Positions 1 through 12,025 of a stretch of 64,000 bases of DNA are shown piece after piece; position 1 is the stretch's first letter; each line of letters opens with the position of its first letter. Under the pieces are notes generated by a model. That model was given only the letters and a program-made list of their open reading frames with translations, was not told the origin of the DNA and did no database searches. The translations under genes were made by a program, and so were the position numbers. Where the stretch lies: positions 1-64,000 of the forward strand of contig JACIZI010000009.1 of NCBI GenBank assembly GCA_014359475.1. The letters are read 5' to 3'. This DNA comes from Marinobacter sp. Its GTDB lineage: Bacteria > Pseudomonadota > Gammaproteobacteria > Pseudomonadales > Oleiphilaceae.

Positions 1-470
<470 letters not shown>

Positions 471-542
471 TCAGGTGGCCGCATGCTTTGCACTTTAATG
501 GTGCAAAACGGCGGTTTGGCGGCTTCGGCACAGGGAAAAAAA

Positions 543-571
543 TTGTGTACGTAGTTCCACGTGTGTAAAAT
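543..571 (+). promoter_or_regulatory. Candidate sigma-70 promoter for gltBD
   Basis: TTGTGT (543-548), a 17-bp spacer and TAAAAT (566-571) lie about 95 bp before the chosen gltB start. The -10 matches 5 of 6 consensus bases; the -35 matches only TTG. This is a sequence inspection, not a scored prediction. Confidence 0.35.
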
Positions 572-664
572 CCCTTCCCCCTTTTTTCGGTGTTAGTCCG
601 GCATTTGCACTAATCGGGTGCAATGTGGGCTGGCGAGAAAGCATTTACACGCGAGAGAACGCTT

Positions 665-3600
665 ATGACAACAGGCTTGTATCATCCCGATGAGTTCAGG
701 GACAACTGTGGTTTTGGCCTGATTGCCCACATGAAAGGTGAGGCCAGCCACAAGCTGTTGCAAACGGCCATTGAGTCCCTCACCTGCATGACGCATCGCG
801 GAGGCATCGCGGCAGATGGCAAGACCGGTGATGGCTGCGGGCTCCTGATTCAGAGTCCGGTCGCCTTCCTGAACAAGGCGGCGCAGGCGGCCTTTGGCAA
901 GAAGCCGGGCGATCTGTTTGCGGTCGGCCAGGTATTTCTGTCCCAGGATGAGGAGAAAGCCGCTGCCGGTCGCCATGTCCTGGAGAAGCGGCTGACAGAG
1001 CAGGGCCTGGATGTCATGGGCTGGCGCGATGTACCGGTGGATGACAGTTGCCTTGGCCCGATGGCTCTCGACTGCCTGCCACGCATTGAGCAGGTGTTTG
1101 TGGAGGCCGCCGGCAAGCCGGAAAAAGAGTTTGCGATCAGCCTGTTCCTGGGCCGCCGCAACACGGAACGGGATCTGGTCGATGATCCCGAATTCTATAT
1201 TTGCAGCCTGTCCCACCGCACCCTGGCCTACAAGGGTCTGATGATGCCGGCGGATCTGGCAAACTTCTACAAAGACCTGGGTGATCCGGATCTGCAGACC
1301 GCAATCTGCGTGTTCCACCAGCGCTTCTCCACCAATACCATGCCCAAGTGGCCGCTGGCCCAGCCATTCCGGTATCTGGCTCATAATGGCGAGATCAATA
1401 CCATCGAAGGCAACCGCAACTGGGCTGTGGCCCGTGCGGCCAAGTTCAGTTCGCCGGACCTGCCGGATTTGCAGACCCTGCAGCCACTGGTCAATCTGAC
1501 TGGCTCCGATTCATCCAGTATGGACAACATGCTGGAAGTGCTGCTGGCCGGTGGTGTCGATCTGTTCCGCGCGGTACGGATGATGATTCCCCCCGCCTGG
1601 CAGAATGTGGACACGATGGACAGTGAGCTGCGCGCCTTCTACGAGTACAACTCCATGCACATGGAGCCCTGGGACGGCCCGGCGGGTCTGGTGATGTCCG
1701 ACGGCCGTTATGCCCTGTGCATGCTGGATCGCAACGGCCTGCGTCCTGCGCGCTGGGTAATTACCGATGACGATTTCATCACCCTGGCATCGGAGATCGG
1801 CACCTACGGCTACAAGCCGGAAAATGTCGTGGCCAAGGGCCGGGTGGGGCCGGGTCAGATGCTGGCCATCGATACCGAGACCGGCGAGTTGCTGCACACC
1901 CCCGATATCAATGACCGCCTCAAGGCAGCTCAGCCATACAAGCGCTGGCTGCGGGAAAAGGCCTTCCGTCTGGAAGCCACCCTGGATCGCAATGCGCCTG
2001 ACTTCAGCGTCATGGATGAAGATCAGGTGAAGATTCACCAGAAGATGTTCATGGTCACCTTTGAAGAAAGGGATCAGGTACTGCGCCCGCTGGCCGAAAA
2101 TGGTCAGGAAGCGGTCGGATCCATGGGCGATGATACGCCGATGGCCGTTTTGTCTTCAAAAGTACGCCATGTCGCGGATTATTTCCGTCAGAAATTCGCT
2201 CAGGTCACCAACCCGCCGATCGATCCGTTGCGGGAGTCCATTGTGATGTCCCTGGAAACCTGCCTCGGGGCCGAGCGCAATGTGTTCGAGGAAACCGAGG
2301 ACCATGCAGACCGTCTGATCCTGTCTACGCCGGTGTTGTCGCCGGCCAAGTTCCTGACGATCCTGAACAACGAGCGCGTCGGATTCGAGGTGGCCCGCAT
2401 CTCCATGAGCTATCGCCCGGAGCAGGGGCTGGAGAACGCGGTGCGTCAGGTCTGCGAGGAAGCTGAGCAGGCGGTGCGCAACGGTAAGGTGATCCTGATT
2501 CTGACCGATAAGGATCTCCAGGAAGGCGAGCTGCCGGTCAATGCCATGATGGCGACCGGCGCAGTTCATCATCATCTGGTGGGGAAAGGCCTGCGTTGTG
2601 ACTCCAACATTGTGGTCGAAACCGGCTGGGCCCGGGATTCCCATCACTTTGCGGTGTTGTTCGGCTTTGGTGCCACCGCGGTCTATCCGTACCTGTCGTA
2701 CCAGGTGCTGAACGATCTGATTCGCAGTGGCGAGATCCTGATGGACCCCATTGATGCCAAGAACAATTACCGCAAGGGCATCAATAAGGGGCTGCTGAAG
2801 ATCCTGTCCAAGATGGGTATTTCCACCATCACCTCCTACCGGGGCGCCCAGCTGTTCGAAGCTGTGGGCCTTGCGGACGAGGTGGTGGATCTCTGCTTCA
2901 AGGGTGTGCCCAGCCGCATCCAGGGAGCCGGTTTCTATGACTTCCAGCAGGACCAGGAGCAGCTGGCCAGCCACGCCTGGAAGGCACGTAAGCCGATTTC
3001 CCAGGGTGGTCTCCTGAAGTTCGTCCACGGTCAGGAGTACCATGCCTTCAACCCGGATGTGGTCGGCAAGCTGCAGGATGCGGTAATCAGCGGCGAATAC
3101 GGTCAGTATCAGGAATACGCGGCGCTGGTGAACGAGCGCCCCGTCGCAACCTTGCGGGATCTGCTGGGCTTCCGGAAGGACATTCAGCCGATTGATGTAA
3201 GCGAAGTGGAGCCGGTGGAAAATATCTTCCCGCGCTTTGACTCGGCCGCCATGTCCCTGGGTGCTCTGTCGCCGGAGGCTCACGAGGCCCTGGCGGTGGC
3301 CATGAACACCCTGGGCGGTCGCTCCAACTCCGGTGAGGGTGGCGAAGACCCGGCCCGTTACGGCACCAATAAGCGCTCAAAGATCAAACAGGTGGCCTCC
3401 GGCCGTTTCGGTGTCACGGCAGAATATCTGCGCAGCGCCGATGTCATGCAGATCAAGGTGGCCCAGGGTGCCAAGCCGGGTGAGGGTGGCCAGCTGCCCG
3501 GTGGCAAGGTCAATGACCTGATTGCCCGGCTGCGTTATTCGGTGCCCGGTGTCACCCTGATTTCACCGCCGCCACACCATGACATCTACTCCATCGAGGA

Positions 3601-5113
3601 CCTGGCACAGCTGATTTTCGATCTGAAACAGGTCAACCCCGGGGCGCTGGTTTCCGTGAAGCTGGTGTCTGAACCGGGTGTTGGCACCATTGCGGCCGGT
3701 GTGGCCAAGGCCTATGCGGATCTGATTACCGTGTCCGGCTACGATGGCGGTACCGCCGCCAGTCCTCTGACGTCCATTCGTTATGCTGGCTCTCCCTGGG
3801 AGCTGGGTCTGACGGAAACTCAGCAGGCGCTGCGTGCGAATGATCTGCGTGGCAAAATTCGCCTGCAGACCGACGGCGGCATCAAGACCGGTCTGGATGT
3901 GGTGAAAGGTGCCATCCTGGGTGCCGAGAGCTTCGGTTTCGGTACCACGCCGATGGTGGCACTGGGTTGTAAGTACCTGCGCATCTGTCACCTGAATAAC
4001 TGTGCCACCGGTGTGGCGACCCAGAACGATTATCTGCGGGAAGAGCATTTCAAGGGCACCGTGGAAATGGCCATGAATTTCTTCCGTTTTGTGGCGCAAG
4101 AAACCCGTGAGTGGATGGCAAAGCTGGGCGTGCGCAGCCTAGAGGAGCTGGTGGGTCGGGTCGACCTGCTGGAGCGCCTGCCGGGCAATACTGAACGCCA
4201 GAAGAAACTGGATCTGAGTCGCCTGCTGGCCAATGACCATATTCCGGCGGACAAGCCCCAGACTTGCCAGGTCGAACGTAACCTGCCGTTTGATGAAGGA
4301 CGTCTGGCCGAGCAGATGGTGGCTGACATCCTCGCGGCGATTGAGGGTAAGAGCGGCGGACACTGGCGTTACAACGTGACCAACTGCGACCGCTCCATCG
4401 GTGCCCGTCTGTCCGGCGAGATTGCCCAGCTGCATGGCAACCAGGGCATGGCGGATGCGCCCATCACCCTGGACCTGGTCGGTACCGCTGGCCAGAGCCT
4501 GGGTGTCTGGAACGTCGCCGGCCTTAACCTGATTCTGGAAGGCGACGCCAACGACTACGTGGGCAAGGGCATGACGGGTGGCAAGGTGGTGGTGCGCCCG
4601 CCCCGGGGCAGCCGTTTCAGGACCCAGGATACGTCCATTGTCGGCAACACCTGCCTGTACGGTGCCACGGGTGGCAAGCTGTTTGCGGCGGGTACTGCCG
4701 GTGAGCGTTTCGCCGTGCGTAACTCCGGTGCCCATGCGGTCGTGGAAGGCGTCGGTGATCACTGCTGCGAGTACATGACCGGTGGTCTGGTCACAGTACT
4801 GGGCCGCACCGGCCATAACTTCGGTGCAGGTATGACCGGTGGTTTTGCCTATGTGATGGATCAGGCCAACACCTTTGTGGACCAGTACAACCACGAGCTG
4901 GTGGAAATCCAGCGGATCTCCAGCGAAGAAATGGAGTCTTACCGTAATCACCTGCGCGGCGTGATCCGTGAGCATATCTCGGAAACCGGCAGCGAATGGG
5001 CCGAGCACATTCTTGACAATTTCGACGATTACGTCGGCCGCTTCTGGCTGGTTAAACCGAAGGCTGCCAATCTGCGGAGTCTTTTGGCCAGCACCCGGGC
5101 GCGTCCGGAGTAA
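665..5113 (+). CDS. gltB: Glutamate synthase (NADPH) large subunit
   Basis: Converts glutamine plus 2-oxoglutarate to two glutamates, using electrons delivered by GltD. I chose ATG 665 ([11 protein letters not shown]) because it gives the short propeptide usual in the family, before Cys15 of NCGFGLIAH, which becomes the N-terminal nucleophile of the class II glutaminase domain after cleavage. An upstream in-frame start at 623 would add a non-conserved extension. Length is 1482 residues, typical. The order is amidotransferase domain, central domain, FMN-binding synthase domain, and C-terminal beta-helix. The 3Fe-4S cysteines are visible as Cys1102, Cys1108 and Cys1113 ([12 protein letters not shown]). 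A 74-bp gap separates it from gltD. Confidence 0.97.
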   Translation: MTTGLYHPDEFRDNCGFGLIAHMKGEASHKLLQTAIESLTCMTHRGGIAADGKTGDGCGLLIQSPVAFLNKAAQAAFGKKPGDLFAVGQVFLSQDEEKAAAGRHVLEKRLTEQGLDVMGWRDVPVDDSCLGPMALDCLPRIEQVFVEAAGKPEKEFAISLFLGRRNTERDLVDDPEFYICSLSHRTLAYKGLMMPADLANFYKDLGDPDLQTAICVFHQRFSTNTMPKWPLAQPFRYLAHNGEINTIEGNRNWAVARAAKFSSPDLPDLQTLQPLVNLTGSDSSSMDNMLEVLLAGGVDLFRAVRMMIPPAWQNVDTMDSELRAFYEYNSMHMEPWDGPAGLVMSDGRYALCMLDRNGLRPARWVITDDDFITLASEIGTYGYKPENVVAKGRVGPGQMLAIDTETGELLHTPDINDRLKAAQPYKRWLREKAFRLEATLDRNAPDFSVMDEDQVKIHQKMFMVTFEERDQVLRPLAENGQEAVGSMGDDTPMAVLSSKVRHVADYFRQKFAQVTNPPIDPLRESIVMSLETCLGAERNVFEETEDHADRLILSTPVLSPAKFLTILNNERVGFEVARISMSYRPEQGLENAVRQVCEEAEQAVRNGKVILILTDKDLQEGELPVNAMMATGAVHHHLVGKGLRCDSNIVVETGWARDSHHFAVLFGFGATAVYPYLSYQVLNDLIRSGEILMDPIDAKNNYRKGINKGLLKILSKMGISTITSYRGAQLFEAVGLADEVVDLCFKGVPSRIQGAGFYDFQQDQEQLASHAWKARKPISQGGLLKFVHGQEYHAFNPDVVGKLQDAVISGEYGQYQEYAALVNERPVATLRDLLGFRKDIQPIDVSEVEPVENIFPRFDSAAMSLGALSPEAHEALAVAMNTLGGRSNSGEGGEDPARYGTNKRSKIKQVASGRFGVTAEYLRSADVMQIKVAQGAKPGEGGQLPGGKVNDLIARLRYSVPGVTLISPPPHHDIYSIEDLAQLIFDLKQVNPGALVSVKLVSEPGVGTIAAGVAKAYADLITVSGYDGGTAASPLTSIRYAGSPWELGLTETQQALRANDLRGKIRLQTDGGIKTGLDVVKGAILGAESFGFGTTPMVALGCKYLRICHLNNCATGVATQNDYLREEHFKGTVEMAMNFFRFVAQETREWMAKLGVRSLEELVGRVDLLERLPGNTERQKKLDLSRLLANDHIPADKPQTCQVERNLPFDEGRLAEQMVADILAAIEGKSGGHWRYNVTNCDRSIGARLSGEIAQLHGNQGMADAPITLDLVGTAGQSLGVWNVAGLNLILEGDANDYVGKGMTGGKVVVRPPRGSRFRTQDTSIVGNTCLYGATGGKLFAAGTAGERFAVRNSGAHAVVEGVGDHCCEYMTGGLVTVLGRTGHNFGAGMTGGFAYVMDQANTFVDQYNHELVEIQRISSEEMESYRNHLRGVIREHISETGSEWAEHILDNFDDYVGRFWLVKPKAANLRSLLASTRARPE

Positions 5114-5130
5114 TAACTGAGGGACAGGTT

Positions 5131-5156
5131 GAGCACCCGGCCCAGGGCCGGGCGCT
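5131..5156 (+). other. Intercistronic hairpin between gltB and gltD
   Basis: A stem (CCCGGCC / GGCCGGG, extended by GAGC / GCTC across one mismatch) sits 18 bp after the gltB stop. There is no T-tract, so it may be an RNA-stability or processing element rather than a terminator. Confidence 0.5.
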
Positions 5157-5169
5157 CCGTCGAAATTGA

Positions 5170-6606
<1,437 letters not shown>

Positions 6607-6607
6607 C

Positions 6608-7672
6608 ATGACTGAGCTGAAGAATGACCGCTTGCTGCGTGCCCTGATGCGCCAGCCTGTGGACCGTACACCGGTATGGATGATGCGCCAGGCTGGCCGC
6701 TACCTGCCGGAGTATCGCGCCACCCGGGAGAAAGCCGGTGATTTTCTCAGTCTGTGCAAGAATACACCGCTGGCCTGCGAGGTGACTCTGCAGCCTCTGG
6801 AGCGTTATCCGCTGGATGCGGCCATTCTGTTTTCCGACATCCTCACCATTCCGGATGCCCTGGGGTTGGGCCTGTATTTCGAAACCGGCGAAGGCCCCAA
6901 GTTCCGCAATGTGATCCGTTCCGAAGCGGATGTGGCGGCGCTGCCGAAGCTCAAGGCCGAGGTGGATCTGGACTATGTGATGAACGCGGTCTCCACCATC
7001 CGCAGAGAGCTGAACGGCCGGGTGCCGCTGATCGGCTTCTCGGGCAGTCCCTGGACCCTGGCCACCTACATGATCGAGGGTGGATCTTCCAAGAACTTCG
7101 CGGAAGCCAAGAAACTGATGTACGGTCAGCCGGAGGTGATGCACCGTCTGCTGGACCATCTGGCGGATGCGGTGATCGACTATCTGAACGGCCAGATCAG
7201 GGCCGGTGCCCAGGCGGTGCAGATTTTCGATACCTGGGGTGGCGTGCTGAGTCATTGGGCCTACGAGGAGTTTTCCCTGCGCTACATGAAGAAAATTGTG
7301 GCCGGGCTGATCCGTGAAAATGACGGGCGCCGGGTGCCGGTGATTCTGTTTACCAAGAATGGCGGTCAGTGGCTGGAGTCCATTGCCGATTCCGGGTGCG
7401 ATGCGGTGGGCCTGGACTGGACCACGGATATCGGCAATGCCCGTGCCCGGGTGGGGGACCGGGTGGCCCTGCAGGGAAATATGGATCCGGCGATGCTGTA
7501 TGCGCCGAAGGAGCGGATTCGTCAGGAGGTGGCGGATATCCTCAAGCGGTATGGTTCGGGGCCGGGGCATGTGTTTAACCTTGGGCATGGGATCACGCCG
7601 GATGTGGATCCGGAGCATGCGGGGGCGTTTATTGAGGCCGTTGTTGAATTGAGTCCTCAGTATCATTCCTGA
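6608..7672 (+). CDS. hemE: Uroporphyrinogen III decarboxylase
   Basis: Decarboxylates the four acetate side chains of uroporphyrinogen III to give coproporphyrinogen III in haem synthesis; a cytosolic homodimer without cofactor. The signature [11 protein letters not shown] is at residues 27-37. The catalytic aspartate is expected at Asp77 within FSDIL. The second family signature ([17 protein letters not shown]) is also present. Length is 354 residues, standard. The start at 6608 follows the gltD stop by one base and matches the conserved N-terminus. No conventional terminator follows; structured repeat R1 begins 24 bp downstream. Confidence 0.98.
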   Translation: MTELKNDRLLRALMRQPVDRTPVWMMRQAGRYLPEYRATREKAGDFLSLCKNTPLACEVTLQPLERYPLDAAILFSDILTIPDALGLGLYFETGEGPKFRNVIRSEADVAALPKLKAEVDLDYVMNAVSTIRRELNGRVPLIGFSGSPWTLATYMIEGGSSKNFAEAKKLMYGQPEVMHRLLDHLADAVIDYLNGQIRAGAQAVQIFDTWGGVLSHWAYEEFSLRYMKKIVAGLIRENDGRRVPVILFTKNGGQWLESIADSGCDAVGLDWTTDIGNARARVGDRVALQGNMDPAMLYAPKERIRQEVADILKRYGSGPGHVFNLGHGITPDVDPEHAGAFIEAVVELSPQYHS

Positions 7673-7695
7673 TAAGACTGCTGGCTTGGGAGCGG

Positions 7696-7807
7696 GAGCC
7701 GGATCGGGGGCCTTTTTCAGGAAACGCCCGTAAATACGTCCATGTAGGGCTCGGCTCTGGCCATCCATGGCCAGAGACGTTCCTGAAAAAGGCCCCCGAT
7801 CCGGCTC
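7696..7807 (-). repeat. Structured intergenic repeat, copy R1 (canonical orientation minus)
   Basis: A perfect 27-bp outer stem (7696-7722 with 7781-7807) encloses two small hairpins. Read on the minus strand the interior gives CGT, hairpin 1 with loop ATGGAT, the conserved CCGAGCCC, hairpin 2 with loop ATGGAC, then TTTACGGGCGT. The same interior order occurs at 8354-8467, 36413-36603 and 52815-52928 with different outer-stem sequences. There is no T-tract on either side. Confidence 0.9.
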
Positions 7808-7869
7808 TTATCAGCCTGGCAGTTATCGCTTAATGAATTCTTGCTAAAAGCGCTCGCTCCGTTTTCCTC

Positions 7870-7899
7870 TTGGCTTCCCTGCCATCTCCGTTCTATAGT
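7870..7899 (+). promoter_or_regulatory. Candidate promoter for the PilZ-domain gene
   Basis: TTGGCT (7870-7875) and TATAGT (7894-7899) are spaced 18 bp and lie about 40 bp before the TTG start. The -10 matches 5 of 6 consensus bases and the -35 matches 4 of 6. Confidence 0.4.
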
Positions 7900-7939
7900 C
7901 GAATTAGTCCATAACAAAAACACCGATCAGGAGAGAGCC

Positions 7940-8311
7940 TTGCCGACCGGCCGTAATGAGAAACGTCGTTTCCATCGAATCCAGTTTGATGCCCCCTGCG
8001 AGCTGCACTGGAAGGATGAGGTGTGGGACGCGGAGGTGCTGGATATTTCCCTCAAGGGCGTGCTGCTCAGCCGGCCCGGGAACTGGACCATGCCGCTGGG
8101 GGAGCCCTGTGAGTTGATTGTTTACCTGAATGATCGCGAAACCGGGATTGTGATGGCGGTTTCATTGCGTCATGTGGAGGATGAGCGTCTGGGGTTCAAG
8201 TGTGAGTACATAGATCTGGAAAGCGCCAGTCACCTGAAGCGGTTGGTGGAGCTGAACCTTGGCGACCAGGCGCTGCTTGATCGTGAGTTTGCGCACCTGA
8301 TAGACCAATAA
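7940..8311 (+). CDS. Small single-domain PilZ protein (putative c-di-GMP receptor)
   Basis: A 123-residue protein consisting almost only of a PilZ domain, the common cyclic di-GMP-binding module. The ligand motifs are present: RRFHR at residues 9-13 (the R-x3-R type) and D35-x-S37-x2-G40 in DISLKGV. I favour TTG at 7940 because AGGAGAG lies just upstream and the protein then starts four residues before the conserved RNEKRR; a longer reading from 7841 has no such support. The target process is not evident. The gene stands alone, bracketed by repeat copies R1 and R2 in opposite orientation. Confidence 0.85.
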   Translation: MPTGRNEKRRFHRIQFDAPCELHWKDEVWDAEVLDISLKGVLLSRPGNWTMPLGEPCELIVYLNDRETGIVMAVSLRHVEDERLGFKCEYIDLESASHLKRLVELNLGDQALLDREFAHLIDQ

Positions 8312-8353
8312 ATGCCTTAATTTTCCGTGAGGATATACCTCCGTTGCTAGCTC

Positions 8354-8467
8354 GGAGTGGTTGCGGGGCTGGTTTTCAGGACCGTCTGCAGCCAGGGATG
8401 GCTGCAGCCGAGCCCCCCAGGGATGGGTTTACGGGCGTGTCCTGAAAACCAGCCCCGCAACCGCTCC
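8354..8467 (+). repeat. Structured intergenic repeat, copy R2
   Basis: A 28-bp outer stem (8354-8381 with 8440-8467; one position pairs only as G-U in RNA) encloses hairpin 1 (CTGCAGCC, loop AGGGAT, GGCTGCAG), the conserved CCGAGCCC, hairpin 2 (CCC, loop AGGGAT, GGG) and TTTACGGGCGTG. It starts 43 bp after the PilZ gene and ends 27 bp before the radA stop, so it lies between converging genes. Confidence 0.92.
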
Positions 8468-8493
8468 AGCCCCCAAAGCACGCAGGCTACAAG

Positions 8494-9870
8494 TCAGAGG
8501 TCTTGCAGGGCATCCAGCGCTTCAGACAGTTTGGTGACGGGGATGACGTTCATGCCTTCCACCGGCTTGCGGGGTACGTTGGCCTTGGGGACGAGGGCAC
8601 GGGTGAAGCCGTGTTTGGCGGCTTCGTAGATGCGTTCCTGGCCGCTCGGGACGGGGCGGATTTCGCCGGAGAGGCCGACTTCGCCGAAGATGACCAGGTC
8701 CTGGGGCAAGGCGCGGTCGCGGAAGGAGGAGACGATGGCCGCCAGCAGGGCCAGGTCGGCGCTGGTTTCGGCGACTTTCACGCCGCCCACCACATTCACA
8801 AACACATCCTGGTCGGCTACATGCATACCACCGTGCCGGTGCAATACGGCCAGCAGCATGGCCAGCCGGTTCTGATCGGTGCCCACGGCCACCCGTCTCG
8901 GGTAACTTCCCTGGGCCATGTCCACCAGCGCCTGAATCTCCACCAGCATCGGCCTGGTGCCTTCCCAGACCACCATCACCACACTGCCGGGTGCGGCTTC
9001 TTCGCCACGGTTCAGGAATATGGCGCTGGGGTTTTTCACTTCCTTCAGGCCCTGTTCCAGCATAGCGAACACACCCAGTTCATTCACCGCTCCGAAGCGG
9101 TTCTTGATGCCCCGCAGGGTGCGGTAGCGGCTGTCGCTGGAGCCTTCCAGCAGGATGGAGCAGTCGATCATGTGCTCCAGCACCTTGGGGCCTGCCAGGC
9201 TGCCGTCTTTGGTGACGTGGCCGACCAGGAACAGGATGGTGCCGGTCTGTTTGGCAAAGCGGGTCAGGTAGGCGGCGCTCTCCCGGACCTGGGAGACGGA
9301 GCCGGGGGCGGATTCAGTGTCCGCTACGTGCATCACCTGGATACTGTCCACCACCAGGATCTTCGGCTGCTCCGCTTCGGCGACCTGGATGAGGCGTTCA
9401 ACACTGGTTTCGGACAGCATTTTCAGGTCTTTGGTGGGGACCCCCAGGCGCTTGGCGCGCATGGCGACCTGTTGCAGGGATTCCTCACCGGTGACGTAAA
9501 GGGCCGGGGTTCTTGCGGCCAGGTTGCAGACCGCCTGCAGCAGCAGGGTGCTTTTGCCGGCACCGGGGTGGCCGCCCATGAGTACCGCGGAGCCCTCCAC
9601 CAGGCCGCCTCCCAGAACCCGGTCGAACTCCTGAATGCCGGTGCTGATGCGGGCTTGTTCAGCCAGGCTGACTTCGTCCAGGCTTTTGACCTGGGACAGG
9701 CTGCCGGCGTAGCCCTCAAAGCGGGCGCTGCGGGCACCTTTGCCGGGGGCGGAAACACCGCGCACTTCCTTGATGGTGTTCCAGGCCTGGCAGGCTGTGC
9801 ACTGGCCTTGCCACTTGGAGTAATCCGCACCGCACTCGGTGCATACAAAGGCGGTTTTGGCTTTGGCCAT
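8494..9870 (-). CDS. radA: DNA repair ATPase RadA (Sms)
   Basis: A RecA-family, DnaB-like helicase that extends branches at recombination intermediates. N-terminal zinc finger uses Cys10, Cys13, Cys24 and Cys27. Walker A GGHPGAGKST is at residues 99-108. The RadA-specific KNRFG motif lies near residue 257, and the C-terminal third is the Lon-protease-like domain (VVGGVKVAETSADLA). Length is 458 residues, standard. It is encoded downstream of ettA on the same strand after a 70-bp gap, so co-transcription is likely. Confidence 0.97.
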   Translation of the reverse strand: MAKAKTAFVCTECGADYSKWQGQCTACQAWNTIKEVRGVSAPGKGARSARFEGYAGSLSQVKSLDEVSLAEQARISTGIQEFDRVLGGGLVEGSAVLMGGHPGAGKSTLLLQAVCNLAARTPALYVTGEESLQQVAMRAKRLGVPTKDLKMLSETSVERLIQVAEAEQPKILVVDSIQVMHVADTESAPGSVSQVRESAAYLTRFAKQTGTILFLVGHVTKDGSLAGPKVLEHMIDCSILLEGSSDSRYRTLRGIKNRFGAVNELGVFAMLEQGLKEVKNPSAIFLNRGEEAAPGSVVMVVWEGTRPMLVEIQALVDMAQGSYPRRVAVGTDQNRLAMLLAVLHRHGGMHVADQDVFVNVVGGVKVAETSADLALLAAIVSSFRDRALPQDLVIFGEVGLSGEIRPVPSGQERIYEAAKHGFTRALVPKANVPRKPVEGMNVIPVTKLSEALDALQDL

Positions 9871-9940
9871 CGGCAGAATTCCGTATCGGGCAAATCAGGG
9901 CAGGAATACGAGCCGGCGCGAAGGCCGGCCCGGCAAGGGA

Positions 9941-11602
9941 TCAAGCCAGTTTCTTGTACTTCATGCGCCTGGGCTGCATGGCGGAGTCGCCCTTGCGCTT
10001 TTTGAAGTCGGCATCGTAGTCGGTGAAGTTACCCTCGAAGTAGACCACTTCTCCGTCGTCCTCGAACGCCAGAATGTGGGTGGCCACCCGGTCCAGGAAC
10101 CAGCGGTCGTGGGAGATCACCAGGGCGGAGCCCGGGAAGTTCAGCAGGGCTTCTTCCAGAGCACGCAGGGTTTCCACGTCCAGGTCGTTGGTGGGTTCGT
10201 CCAGCAGCAGCACGTTGCCGCCCTGTTTCAGCAGCTTGGCCAGGTGCAGGCGGTTGCGCTCACCACCGGACAGGTCGCCGACCCGCTTCTGCTGGTCGCT
10301 GCCCTTGAAGTTGAAGCGGCCCACGTAGGCCCGGGACGGGGTCTCGTAGTTGCCCACCTTGATGATGTCATTGCCGTCGGACAGCTCTTCCCACACGGTT
10401 TTGCTGCCATCCAGGTCGCGCATCTGGTCCACATAGGCCAGTTCCACGGTTTCGCCCACGGTGATGTCGCCGGAATCCGGCTTGTCGTAGCCGGCAATCA
10501 TCTTGAACAGGGTGGATTTACCGGCACCGTTGCCACCGATGATGCCGACAATAGCTCCGGGCGGCACACTGAACGACACATTTTCGTACAGCAGGCGATC
10601 ACCGAACGACTTGGAGATACCCTCTACCTCGATCACCTTGTTGCCCAGGCGCGGTCCCGGCGGGATATACAGTTCGTTGGTTTCGTTACGCTTCTGGAAC
10701 TCCTGGGAGCTCATTTCCTCGAAGCGGGCCAGGCGGGCCTTGCTCTTGGACTGGCGGCCCTTGGCGTTGGAGCGCACCCATTCCAGCTCTTCCTTGATGG
10801 CTTTCTGGTGAGAGGCCTCCTGTTTGGACTCCATTTCCAGACGCTTTTCCTTGTTCTCCAGCCACTGGCTGTAGTTGCCTTCAAACGGGATACCGTGGCC
10901 GCGATCCAGTTCCAGGATCCAGCCCGCGACGTTGTCGAGGAAGTAGCGGTCGTGGGTAATAGCCACCACGGTGCCGTCATAGTCATGCAGGAAACGCTCA
11001 AGCCAGGCGACGGATTCTGCATCCAGGTGGTTGGTCGGCTCGTCCAGCAACAGCATGTCCGGACCCGACAGCAGAAGGCGACACAGGGCGACACGGCGGC
11101 GTTCACCACCGGACAGCACCTTGACTTTCTGATCCCATGGCGGAAGACGCAGCGCATCAGCCGCCACCTCCATCTTGCGCTCAATATCGTGGCCGTCGGT
11201 GGCCTGAATGATTGCTTCCAGCTCTCCCTGTTTCCTGGCCAGGGCATCGAAGTCTGCATCCGGCTCGGCGTAGTCGGCGTATACCTGATCCAGTTCGGCC
11301 AGGGCATTGTGTACGTGGGCCACGGACTCGTCGACAATTTCCTTGACGGTCTTTTCTTCGTCCAGTTCCGGCTCCTGGGGCAGGTAACCAACGTTGATTC
11401 CCGGCTGGGCGCGCGCCTCGCCGGAGTATTCCTGATCCACTCCGGCCATGATGCGCAGCAGGGTGGACTTACCGGAGCCATTGAGACCCAGAACGCCAAT
11501 CTTGGCGCCGGGGAAGAAGCTCAGGGAAATATCTTTCAGAATCTCCCGCTTGGGCGGAACCACCTTGCCCACGCGGTTCATTGTGTAGACGTACTGGGCC
11601 AT
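9941..11602 (-). CDS. ettA: Energy-dependent translational throttle protein EttA (ABC-F)
   Basis: A ribosome-associated ABC-F ATPase that binds the E site and gates the first elongation step according to energy state. It has two ABC domains: Walker A GLNGSGKST at residues 39-47 with signature LSGGERRRVAL, and Walker A GGNGAGKST with signature LSGGERNRLHL. The inter-domain linker is rich in Lys, Glu and Arg, and the N-terminal MAQYVYTMNRVGK is typical of EttA. Length is 553 residues, as expected. There is no membrane domain, so it is not a transporter. Divergent from glyA. Confidence 0.96.
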   Translation of the reverse strand: MAQYVYTMNRVGKVVPPKREILKDISLSFFPGAKIGVLGLNGSGKSTLLRIMAGVDQEYSGEARAQPGINVGYLPQEPELDEEKTVKEIVDESVAHVHNALAELDQVYADYAEPDADFDALARKQGELEAIIQATDGHDIERKMEVAADALRLPPWDQKVKVLSGGERRRVALCRLLLSGPDMLLLDEPTNHLDAESVAWLERFLHDYDGTVVAITHDRYFLDNVAGWILELDRGHGIPFEGNYSQWLENKEKRLEMESKQEASHQKAIKEELEWVRSNAKGRQSKSKARLARFEEMSSQEFQKRNETNELYIPPGPRLGNKVIEVEGISKSFGDRLLYENVSFSVPPGAIVGIIGGNGAGKSTLFKMIAGYDKPDSGDITVGETVELAYVDQMRDLDGSKTVWEELSDGNDIIKVGNYETPSRAYVGRFNFKGSDQQKRVGDLSGGERNRLHLAKLLKQGGNVLLLDEPTNDLDVETLRALEEALLNFPGSALVISHDRWFLDRVATHILAFEDDGEVVYFEGNFTDYDADFKKRKGDSAMQPRRMKYKKLA

Positions 11603-11634
11603 ATCGGCTGTGTCCTCTGATAATCAATGATCTG

Positions 11635-11791
11635 TAGCCGCGGAAACCGCGGAACGGCGCGGAAAAACAGAAAAGCTTTGCCACGGAATAAAGAAAACAG
11701 AATTTTTATAAATCTTTTCCTTCCGTGTCTTTCCGTGGCTAATCTGTCTTTACATCTGTGCTTTTCCGCGTCCTTCCGCGGATTCCGCGGC
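11635..11791. repeat. Inverted repeat of the CCGCGGA family, copy A
   Basis: The left arm (11635-11667, TAGCCGCGGAAACCGCGG onward) and the right arm (11761-11791, ending ATTCCGCGGC) are imperfect inverted copies. The interior holds a second, weaker pair built on CCACGGAA and TTCCGTGGC. The same arms recur at 22358-22550. This occupies most of the 423-bp gap between ettA and glyA; the remainder (11792-12025) holds a possible TAGAAT -10 at 11936 without a convincing -35. Confidence 0.8.
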
Positions 11792-12025
11792 GAAAAGATT
11801 CCGGCAGGCCGGCCATCGGGCCTGCGCTTGGCTTTGCGGTAAGGTATCTAAACCAGTGCCGGATAGCAATTGAACCACTGCCGTGATGCTATCCGAAGAC
11901 CCGATAAAGGGTGATTTCCGGGTGCTTTTCAAGATAGAATAGCGGGCCAAATTTTCCGGGCCTCCGGGGCGGGCAAAGAACGGCCTCAGCTCCGGGCCAG
12001 CCAAGTACACAGAGGCAGCACATCC

